Below, piece after piece: positions 20,920 through 27,443 of a stretch of 27,443 nt of DNA. This DNA is from Nemertoderma westbladi (Eukaryota; Xenacoelomorpha; Nemertodermatida; Nemertodermatidae), in contig JAUCBJ010008426.1 in assembly GCA_032718475.1 (NCBI GenBank), positions 1 through 27,443 on the forward strand, in the 5' to 3' direction. The notes under the pieces are model-generated. The model worked only from the letters and a program-made list of their open reading frames with translations. It did no database searches and was not told the DNA's origin. A program made the translations under genes and the position numbers. Every line of letters begins with the position of its first letter. Position 1 is the stretch's first letter.

Positions 20920-20962
20920 AAATGCAGCTGCAATGCAGCATGCCGATCCTAGTAGTAGTAGT
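18481..20962 (+). mobile_element. 5'-truncated non-LTR retrotransposon (LINE)
   Basis: The insert interrupts the 39-bp array exactly in the unit at GGGTC and restores it at ATGGTGGTTGGGTC. It starts inside the endonuclease domain, as expected from incomplete reverse transcription. It carries an uninterrupted reverse-transcriptase frame and ends after a 3' UTR of only ~40 bp with an AGT-AGT-AGT-AGT tail (20951-20962) instead of poly-A. A short 3' UTR with a simple-repeat tail is common in RTE- and CR1-type LINEs. The clade was not determined. Confidence 0.9.
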
Positions 20963-20976
20963 ATGGTGGTTGGGTC
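20963..20976 (+). repeat. Right copy of 14-bp LINE target-site duplication
   Basis: ATGGTGGTTGGGTC directly follows the AGT tail and matches 18467-18480 exactly. The array continues from it in the correct phase (GTCTGTAGATAATC). Confidence 0.6.
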
Positions 20977-23411
20977 GTCTGTAGATAATCAATTTACACA
21001 GATGGTGGTGGGGTCTTCTGTAGATAATCAATTAGCACCGATGGTGGTTGGGTCGTCTGTAGATAATCAATTAGCACCGATGGTGGTTGGGTCGTCTATG
21101 TAGATAATCAATTAGCACCGATGGTGGTTGGGTCGTCTATGTAGATAATCAATTAGCACCGATGGTGGTTGGTTCGTCTGTAGATAATCAATTAGCACCG
21201 ATGGTGGTTGGGTCGTCTGTAGATAATCAATTAGCACCGATGGTGGTTGGGTCTTCTGTAGATAATCAATTAGCACCGATGTTGGTTGGGTCGTCTGTAG
21301 ATAATCAATTAGCACCGATGTTGGTTGGGTCGTCTGTAGATAATCAATTAGCACCGATGGTAGTTGGGTCGTCTGTAGATAATCAATTAGCACCGATGGT
21401 GGTTGGGTCGTCTGTAGATAATCAATTAGCACCGATGGTGGTTGGGTCGTCTGTAGATAATCAATTAGCACCGATGGTGGTTGGGTCGTCTGTAGATAAT
21501 CAATTTACACAGATGGTGGTGGGGTCTTCTGTAGATAATCAATTAGCACCGATGGTGGTTGGGTCGTCTGTAGATAATCAATTAGCACCGATTGTGGTTG
21601 GGTCGTCTGTAGATAATCAATTAGCACCGATGGTGGTTGGGTCTTCTGTAGATAATCAATTAGCACCGATGGTGGTTGGGTCGTCTGTAGATAATCAATT
21701 AGCACCGATGGTGGTTGGGTCGTCTATGTAGATAATCAATTAGCACCGATGGTGGTTGGGTCGTCTATGTAGATAATCAATTAGCACCGATGGTGGTTGG
21801 GTCGTCTGTAGATAATCAATTAGCACCGATGATGGTTGGGTCGTCTGTAGATAATCAATTAGCACCGATGGTGGTTGGGTCGTCTGTAGATAATCAATTA
21901 GCACCGATGATGGTTGGGTCGTCTGTAGATAATCAATTAGCACCGATGTTGGTTGGGTCTTCTGTAGATAATCAATTAGCACAGATGGTGGTGGGGTCTT
22001 CTGTAGATAATCAATTAGCACCGATGTTGGTTGGGTCGTCTGTAGATAATCAATTAGCACCGATGGTAGTTGGGTCGTCTGTAGATAATCAATTAGCACC
22101 GATGGTGGTTGGTTCGTCTGTAGATAATCAATTAGCTCCGATGTTGGTTGGGTCTTCTGTAGATAATCAATTAGCACCGATGGTGGTTGGGTCGTATATG
22201 TAGATAATCAATTAGCACCGATGGTGGTTGGGTCGTCTATGTAGATAATCAATTAGCACCGATGGTGATTGGGTCGTCTGTAGATAATCAATTAGCACCG
22301 ATGGTGGTTGGGTCGTCTGTAGATAATCAATTAGCACCGATGGTGGTTGGGTCGTCTTATGTAGATAATCAATTATCACCGATGGTGGTTGGGTCGTCTG
22401 TAGATAATCAATTAGCACCGATGGTGGTTGGGTCGTCTCATGTAGATAATCAATTATCACCGATGGTGGTTGGGTCGTATATGTAGATAATCAATTATCA
22501 CCGATGGTGGTTGGGTCGTATATGTAGATAATCAATTATCACCGATGGTGGTTGGGTCGTCTGTAGATAATCAATTATCACCGATGGTAGTTGGGTCGTC
22601 TGTAGATAATCAATTAGCACCGATGGTGGTTGGGTCGTCTGTAGATAATCAATTAGCACCGATGGTGGTTGGGTCGTCTGTAGATAATCAATTAGCACAG
22701 ATGGTGGTGGGGTCGTCTATGTAGATAATCAATTCGCACCGATGGTGGTTGGGTCGTCTGTAGATAATCAATTAGCACCGATGGTGGTTGGGTTGTCTGT
22801 AGATAATCAATTAGCACCGATGGTGGTTGGGTCGTCTGTAGATAATCAATTAGCACCGATGGTGGTTGGGTCGTCTGTAGATAATCAATTAGCACCGATG
22901 GTGGTTGGGTCGTCTGTAGATAATCAATTAGCACCGATGGTGGTTGGGTCGTCTATAGATAATCAATTAGCACCGATGGTGGTTGGGTCGTCTGTAGATA
23001 ATCAATTAGCACCGATGGTGGTTGGGTCGTCTGTAGATAATCAATTAGCACCGATGGTGGTTGGGTCGTCTGTAGATAATCAATTAGCACCGATGGTGGT
23101 TGGGTCGTCTGTAGATAATCAATTAGCACCGATGGTGGTTGGGTCGTCTATAGATAATCAATTAGCACCGATGGTGGTTGGGTCGTCTGTAGATAATCAA
23201 TTTACACAGATGGTGGTGGGGTCTTCTGTAGATAATCAATTAGCACCGATGGTGGTTGGGTCGTCTGTAGATAATCAATTAGCACCGATGGTGGTTGGGT
23301 CGTCTATGTAGATAATCAATTAGCACCGATGGTGGTTGGGTCGTCTGTAGATAATCAATTAGCACCGATGGTGGTTGGGTCGTCTATGTAGATAATCAAT
23401 TAGCAACGATG
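20963..23411. repeat. Second minisatellite, right block: 39-bp units
   Basis: About 62 units of GTAGATAATCAATTAGCACC plus GATGGTGGTTGGGTCGTCT. Length variants of 41 bp (CTATGTAGAT, ATATGTAGAT) and 42 bp (CTTATGTAGAT, CTCATGTAGAT) shift the frame and cut the open frames on both strands. A marked variant with TTTACACAGATGG and GGGGTCTTCT recurs near 20992, 21505 and 23199 with similar neighbours, showing local higher-order duplication. The block stops in mid-unit at GCAACGATG where the LTR element begins. Confidence 0.95.
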
Positions 23412-23585
23412 TGCTGTATTTGTGTCCTACCTTGGTATTTAACCGGGTATTAATTGCAGAAATAGAAAGGAACAATCAGGTTCCGCGTACCAGTCAGCAG
23501 TCAAGCAAATAATAATAATCAGGCAGCAGTCAACAGGCAGATGCAAAAGCGAGTAACTGAATCATAAGTAAAACATCTTAATACC

Positions 23586-23599
23586 AATAATAATGTTTG
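23586..23599 (+). repeat. SINE target-site duplication, left copy
   Basis: AATAATAATGTTTG, identical to 23863-23876 on the other side of the SINE. Confidence 0.85.
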
Positions 23600-23862
23600 A
23601 ATAGGAGAATCTTTTAGGCTCGTTAAGCCAAGGAATGCCTGTTCACCACCATGGGTGATCTTCCACAGGAAACCCTTCCACTCTGTTTCCCAAGTTGCCT
23701 TGGTTCCCATTTATCGACCACTGAAGGATGAAAGCCGGGGTTGGGCTAGGCTGCAGCATTTAAAGCACTGTGCCCAAACAGTGCTGCCAGGGATCGAACC
23801 CGGGCTCCCTAATCGGAAGCACAGTAATGTCACCACTAGACCAAGCTGCTGCTTTTGGTGTT
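23600..23862 (-). mobile_element. tRNA-derived SINE
   Basis: On the minus strand the head carries an RNA-polymerase-III A box, TGGTCTAGTGG (23843-23833), and a B box, GGTTCGATCCC (23800-23790), 32 bp apart as in tRNA genes. The A box resembles that of Glu, Gly or Asp tRNAs. The acceptor and anticodon stems do not fold properly, so this is not a functional tRNA. A roughly 180-bp body follows, ending CTCCTATT without a long poly-A. It is flanked by perfect 14-bp direct repeats and sits inside the LTR. Short plus- and minus-strand open frames across it are not genes. Its LINE partner cannot be named from this window. Confidence 0.9.
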
Positions 23863-23876
23863 AATAATAATGTTTG
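23863..23876 (+). repeat. SINE target-site duplication, right copy
   Basis: AATAATAATGTTTG, identical to 23586-23599. Confidence 0.85.
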
Positions 23877-23993
23877 TTATATGGTTAATCATTTCAATCA
23901 TAGATAATAACATTCCGGTACAGTAACAACCTCCTGAGGTACGGCAGTACGATACCGGTAATACAGTAGTACCTTTTACCTGTACATTATCAC

Positions 23994-24013
23994 TTATATA
24001 TTATATAATAAAG
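23994..24013 (-). promoter_or_regulatory. Possible LTR TATA region
   Basis: The minus strand reads a run of TATATAA and TATATAAG words about 90 bp into the LTR. That position is plausible for a U3 promoter, but AT-rich DNA gives such words easily. Confidence 0.3.
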
Positions 24014-24101
24014 TAAGTCCTATATACTTTTGAATTTCCCGCCACCTGTTATAGTTCATTGAATGCTTATCATAAAACACATATCTATTGGGAATCTATC
24101 A

Positions 24102-24111
24102 TCCCCCCTTT
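24102..24111 (-). promoter_or_regulatory. Polypurine tract (plus-strand primer)
   Basis: AAAGGGGGGA on the minus strand directly precedes TGATAG, the inferred LTR start, and follows the integrase gene by about 45 bp. This is the usual place for the plus-strand DNA primer of LTR retrotransposons. Confidence 0.75.
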
Positions 24112-24156
24112 AAGTCGAGCAGAGTTTAAAGAATGATGTCTCGGCTTAAATAATGT

Positions 24157-25485
24157 TTAGATACCAAAATGAACTATCGGTTTTCTTATTCGATCGCTTT
24201 TTCGGATGTCATTATTAATTACTTCAGTAGTGTCCTTCTGGTTGATATCTTTCTTAAGGATCGATTTTGGTGCATTGTCTATTGATAATGAGATATCAGT
24301 TTCTTTGTATGGCCTCATGAACCGTCGATTCCGCCACAGGGTACGACCTGAAGACATCTTAATGTGGTAATCCCTGTTTGGACCGGCACTAACAACGATT
24401 CCTACATTGTTACATCGTTTGGTATTCGGATTTTGTACTAAGACTTTTGAACCAATTTGGAGTACTTTTAGTGCGTGTGTTGATCGGTTATAATGAGTTT
24501 TACTTCTTTTCACCTCTCTTCTTGCGATTCTGTCAGCTTCTATTGCTGAACGTTGCCATTCCATTGCGAATGAACTATGATGAACAGGTACTTTGGAGCG
24601 AAGAGGGTGACCGTAAAGTATGACGGCTGGTGATCTACCATCAATCCGAGGGGTATTGCGGAGTTCGAGCAATCCTTGTAAGAACTTGTCGGATGTGATG
24701 CTTCCATGATCAGATTTGGCGACAATATTTTTGACTGCCATCACAGTTACCTCCACCAATCCATTTGACTGTAGGTTGTAAGGTGTAGAGGGATTCCAAA
24801 CAACTCCCCAATCATTGAGAAAATCCTTGAAAACTTTAGCAATATACTGCGGACCACCATCAGATTCTAAAGAAACTGGAACGCCAGTAGTGACGAAGTA
24901 TTGTCTGAATTGGTCAATTACCTGCAGTGATGTCGGGTCATGTGCCCATCTAGTTAGGAAAGGGAATCCCGATAATCGATCTACATATATAAGATAAGTA
25001 TGACCAGCGTGATAGAAGATATCAGTGGCAACTGCCTCAAATACACGAGATGGGAGGGGTCTCTTAATCATAGGCTCCTTGGGATTGCTTGGAAGTCGAA
25101 GTTGGCAATTCTCACATGTTTGTACCATTTGTGTTAATTCATTATTAAGACCAGGCCAGTAAACTGTTTCTCTGGCTCTTCTTTTACTTCTTTCAATTCC
25201 TTGATGGGAATCATGTAGACGGTGTAGGACATCTATCCGCTTGCTACGTGGGATAACTATTCGTCTACCAAATAGTATCAGGTTGTCATCTGTTGACAAT
25301 TGGTACCAAATGTTCTTGAACAGTTGAACAAATGTGGTCAATGCCTCTTGGCATTCGAATCCTTCCTCTATAGATTTAATCAGATTTTGATAGTCAGAAT
25401 CATCTCTTGCTGCTAACTTTAAATCTTCTAGGACAGGGTTGGTCTTTTGGATCATCATCATCATCTGATATGATTTGGCTGGCAC
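24157..25485 (-). CDS. Gypsy-type integrase (pol, C-terminal part)
   Basis: This is the C-terminal part of a retrotransposon polyprotein that inserts element cDNA into the host genome. It shows the zinc-binding HHCC region (LHDSHQG ... YWPG ... CENC, about residues 90-135). A DDE core follows with D in VATDIFY, D in SLESDGGPQY and E in SNGLVEV, then a C-terminal GPY/F-like region with VSAGPNRDYHIK and WRNRRFMRP. All catalytic residues are present. The first in-frame start is GTG at 25485, which is not a credible initiator. The frame overlaps the upstream RT-RNase H frame by 86 bp and is shifted +1 relative to it, so it should be read as the continuation of that protein after a frameshift near 25444-25460. 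It ends at TAA-type stop 24157, 45 bp before the polypurine tract. Confidence 0.9.
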   Translation of the reverse strand: MPAKSYQMMMMIQKTNPVLEDLKLAARDDSDYQNLIKSIEEGFECQEALTTFVQLFKNIWYQLSTDDNLILFGRRIVIPRSKRIDVLHRLHDSHQGIERSKRRARETVYWPGLNNELTQMVQTCENCQLRLPSNPKEPMIKRPLPSRVFEAVATDIFYHAGHTYLIYVDRLSGFPFLTRWAHDPTSLQVIDQFRQYFVTTGVPVSLESDGGPQYIAKVFKDFLNDWGVVWNPSTPYNLQSNGLVEVTVMAVKNIVAKSDHGSITSDKFLQGLLELRNTPRIDGRSPAVILYGHPLRSKVPVHHSSFAMEWQRSAIEADRIARREVKRSKTHYNRSTHALKVLQIGSKVLVQNPNTKRCNNVGIVVSAGPNRDYHIKMSSGRTLWRNRRFMRPYKETDISLSIDNAPKSILKKDINQKDTTEVINNDIRKSDRIRKPIVHFGI

Positions 25486-27379
25486 ATGTTCTAATAATTA
25501 TGTCCATGTTGCCATTAATGTCATCATCATCTATCTGTGTAGATATGGATGTCTCTGGATCATCTATTGGAGAACGTGAAAGGGCATCTGGGATGCTATG
25601 ATTGGAACCTTTTCTCCAAATTACAGTGAACTGGTAGGAGCTCAGTTTCATCTTGTAAGTCTGAATACGTGCATTTTCAACCATATCCAAAGTATGTTTA
25701 TTGAATATTGTTGTAAGTGGGTGATGATCCGTAATGACAGTGAAATTTGATAGTCCAGCTAGATACAAGTGACACTTTTTAGTGCCCCACAATATTGCCA
25801 GAGCCTCTAGTTCTAGGATAGCATAACGAGATTCGGTTGCCGATAAAAATCGGGATCCACATTGAATCAGTTTCCATTGATCGTTTTGCTTCTGAAGTAA
25901 GGCAAATCCTAGACCGCGAGTTCGTGATGCATCAGTTTGTAATACCGTTTCAGCAGTTGGATCATAATTCGAGAGTATAGGAGTAGATGCCAATGCTCCC
26001 TTTACCTCATCAAAGGCTGCTTGATGATTTGCTGTCCATGTGAAAGTGTTACGAGTCTTAAGGAGATCTCGCAGAGGTGCAGCGGTAGCACTGATATCTG
26101 CAGAAAACTGTGCTAGTTGTTGTACGAGACCCATGAATGATCGTAGATCAGTGTGGTTAAGAGGGGTAGGGAAGTTTTTAATGGCTTCCACTTTTGCTGG
26201 GTCAGCTTTAATTCCAGAACGTGATATTATGTAACCTGCAAATTTCACTTCTGGTAATGCAAACTTGAACTTATCACGGTTCAATGTGATGCCATGTTCT
26301 GCACAACGTTCTAAAATAGTGCATACTCGATTGACATGATCTGGAAATAGTTCATCATATGCAATGATGTCATCGACGATTTTCTGGATATTTGAAATTC
26401 CAGAAAGGGCTAGGTCGCCGCGGAGACTGAAGCTGTCTCCAGTACTAATAAATCCCATAGGTGAACGAATAAATATGTATCGCTCCCAAGCAGTGATAAA
26501 GCATGTCATATCGTGGCAATCCTTGTGCAATGACATTTGCCAATAGCCCTTTTCAGCATCCAGAACTGAAAAGTAATTGTTGTTGCCTGTAATTTCAGCT
26601 ACTGCATCACGTGGTGATTTTGTTGGATGTACGATTCGTTTTACTTGATTGTTCAAGTGTGTCAGATCTACACAGAGTCGTATTTTACCACCTTTGGTAC
26701 TAACAACTAATGGGTGACACCATTTTGTATGGCGGTCACCGACTGTGGCTATAACCCCTTTGTCTACAAATTTGTCTAATTCAGCCTTCACTGATGCTCG
26801 TAATGCAAATGGGATGGACCATGCACCATGAATGGCATATGGGACTGCACCGTCTATGAGCTCGATTTTCATTGGCTCACCAATTATGGGACCGGACATA
26901 GGTTTCAGCCCCTTGCTGCTATCAAATATTTTGCTGTAAATATTTTTCAGTTTTTCTAATACTTTAATTCTTTGGTTTTCAGTGGGGTCCAGTGGGAGAG
27001 AATCAATGAAATGTTGTCTCTCTGCATCTGATAGCACAGAGGTTGGAATTTCACCTGTGTTCAATTGTATCACTGGTATGTCAGTTGATAAGGGAGGTGG
27101 ATTTGGAAAGTCACTTGAAACTATTTCCAATGCTTTACATATATCCAAAGAGAGGTATACACCACTAATATCAAGGCAAATACATATGTCCTCTACAACT
27201 TCCCGTCCATCCAAATAGATACATGCAATAACTCTACCTATTTGATTTAATTTTTTCCCATTTACTGTGACAAGCCTTTCATGGGATGGGGACATCAAGT
27301 CGTTGTGGGTTAGATTCAATTCTTTCAGGATTGAAGGTCCAGCAACTAACAGTTCTCTGGGATCTTGTGTCTGGGATGG
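25400..27379 (-). CDS. Gypsy-type reverse transcriptase and RNase H (pol, central part)
   Basis: The enzyme copies element RNA into DNA and degrades the RNA strand. Counting from 27319 as residue 1 (a TTG; no ATG start exists, since the frame belongs to a longer polyprotein), the RT region runs from about 175 to 350. It has KWCHPLVVSTK, IRLCVDLTHLN, motif A with D254 (FSVLDAEKGYWQ), PMGF, and the catalytic VDD at 315-317. The connection and RNase H follow with TDAS (D463), an ELEALA glutamate and TDHHPL, then YKMKLSSYQFTVIWRKGSNH and ALSRSP. All main catalytic residues are intact. The frame is closed upstream by a TAG at 27380-27382, while the protease-like segment continues in another frame. 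Downstream it runs out at 25400 in a shifted tail after a (GAT)5 run. Confidence 0.92.
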   Translation of the reverse strand, partial: PSQTQDPRELLVAGPSILKELNLTHNDLMSPSHERLVTVNGKKLNQIGRVIACIYLDGREVVEDICICLDISGVYLSLDICKALEIVSSDFPNPPPLSTDIPVIQLNTGEIPTSVLSDAERQHFIDSLPLDPTENQRIKVLEKLKNIYSKIFDSSKGLKPMSGPIIGEPMKIELIDGAVPYAIHGAWSIPFALRASVKAELDKFVDKGVIATVGDRHTKWCHPLVVSTKGGKIRLCVDLTHLNNQVKRIVHPTKSPRDAVAEITGNNNYFSVLDAEKGYWQMSLHKDCHDMTCFITAWERYIFIRSPMGFISTGDSFSLRGDLALSGISNIQKIVDDIIAYDELFPDHVNRVCTILERCAEHGITLNRDKFKFALPEVKFAGYIISRSGIKADPAKVEAIKNFPTPLNHTDLRSFMGLVQQLAQFSADISATAAPLRDLLKTRNTFTWTANHQAAFDEVKGALASTPILSNYDPTAETVLQTDASRTRGLGFALLQKQNDQWKLIQCGSRFLSATESRYAILELEALAILWGTKKCHLYLAGLSNFTVITDHHPLTTIFNKHTLDMVENARIQTYKMKLSSYQFTVIWRKGSNHSIPDALSRSPIDDPETSISTQIDDDDINGNMDIIIRTCASQIISDDDDDPKDQPCPRRFKVSSKR

Positions 27380-27443
27380 CTAATACTTTACCCAATAATT
27401 CTAATTCACCAGAATTAAAATCAGTTACACTTATTAACACTGT
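27340..27443 (-). pseudogene. Protease remnant upstream of reverse transcriptase
   Basis: In the frame open from 27443, the minus strand reads GKVLAIPDTRSQRTV. The adjacent frame reads VAGPSILKEL and runs into the RT frame. The pattern resembles a retroviral-type aspartic protease, but the active-site D-T-G is D-T-R (27371-27363) and the two parts are in different frames (+1 shift near 27350). This suggests an inactive protease. The upstream part lies outside the window. Identification is by pattern only. Confidence 0.5.

Larger units (their letters stand above)
23412..24101 (-). repeat. 3' LTR of the Gypsy-type element, carrying a SINE
   Basis: On the minus strand the LTR starts TGATAGATTCCC directly after the polypurine tract and ends AAATACAGCA exactly where array DNA begins, giving the canonical TG...CA ends. 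Its 690 bp include a 263-bp SINE and a 14-bp duplication, so the original LTR was about 413 bp. A TATA-like stretch lies at 23994-24013. The second LTR needed for confirmation is outside the window. Confidence 0.65.
23412..27443 (-). mobile_element. Ty3/Gypsy-type LTR retrotransposon, partial (5' part outside window)
   Basis: On the minus strand the order is protease remnant, reverse transcriptase, RNase H, integrase, polypurine tract, 3' LTR. This RT-RH-IN order is the Ty3/Gypsy one. The integrase ends in a GPY/F-like segment (VSAGPNRDYHIK and WRNRRFMRP) and no chromodomain is seen. The left end breaks the 39-bp array in mid-unit, so the element jumped into the array. Two frameshifts and a changed protease residue suggest this copy is defective. 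Gag and the 5' LTR would lie beyond 27443. Confidence 0.85.

Noticed and set aside
17955-23311. VDNQLAPMVVGSS and LIDYLQTTQPPSV repeat proteins
   Set aside because: Both strands are open because the unit is 39 bp; 41-42 bp variants break the frames and no coding signal is present.
23783-23852. Functional tRNA gene
   Set aside because: A and B boxes are present, but acceptor and anticodon stems do not pair, and the sequence is the head of a SINE with target-site duplications.
23519-23864. 63- and 69-codon open frames over the SINE and LTR
   Set aside because: They lie wholly in SINE/LTR sequence on both strands with no domain.

Overview
The window is repeat-dominated metazoan DNA, most likely from an invertebrate. 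Evidence for an animal host: a spliced KH-domain exon, an RNA-polymerase-III SINE, a non-LTR retrotransposon and a Ty3/Gypsy-type LTR retrotransposon, plus kilobases of minisatellite. There is no bacterial gene organisation. The species cannot be named from the sequence.

Layout. 1-2698 is AT-rich flank with no recognisable gene, only hairpins and a decayed tandem repeat. 2699-15436 is one 12.7-kb minisatellite of 24-bp units (roughly 530 copies). It has a higher-order structure: a block of about 2.1-2.6 kb is repeated, and two adjacent blocks look identical. 15437-17432 holds a ~500-bp insert, two stray 24-bp units, a 22-bp tandem repeat, GACA/GTCT-rich diverged repeats and a 24-base poly-C run. 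17433-17569 is the only convincing host coding sequence: an internal exon carrying the second half of a KH RNA-binding domain, most like vigilin (HDLBP). A second minisatellite starts at its 5' splice site. It begins as 25-bp units, grows to 39-bp units through a 14-bp addition, and continues to 23411.

Mobile elements are nested in this second array. A 5'-truncated LINE (18481-20962, + strand, 812-codon open frame) splits it, with a 14-bp direct repeat on both sides. A Ty3/Gypsy-type element on the minus strand (23412 to beyond the window end) interrupts it again. Its 3' LTR, polypurine tract, integrase, RNase H, reverse transcriptase and a broken protease remnant are visible. Its LTR was later hit by a tRNA-derived SINE with a perfect 14-bp target-site duplication. 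The inferred order is exon and intron, then array, then LINE and LTR element (relative order unknown), then SINE.

The long open frames across both minisatellites follow from unit lengths divisible by three (24 and 39) and are not supported as genes. No new defence or enzymatic system is visible. The most interesting material is the structure of the two arrays: higher-order duplication, a fixed spacing of a 5-bp marker, transcription-factor-like motifs in each unit, and growth of one array from a splice-donor edge.
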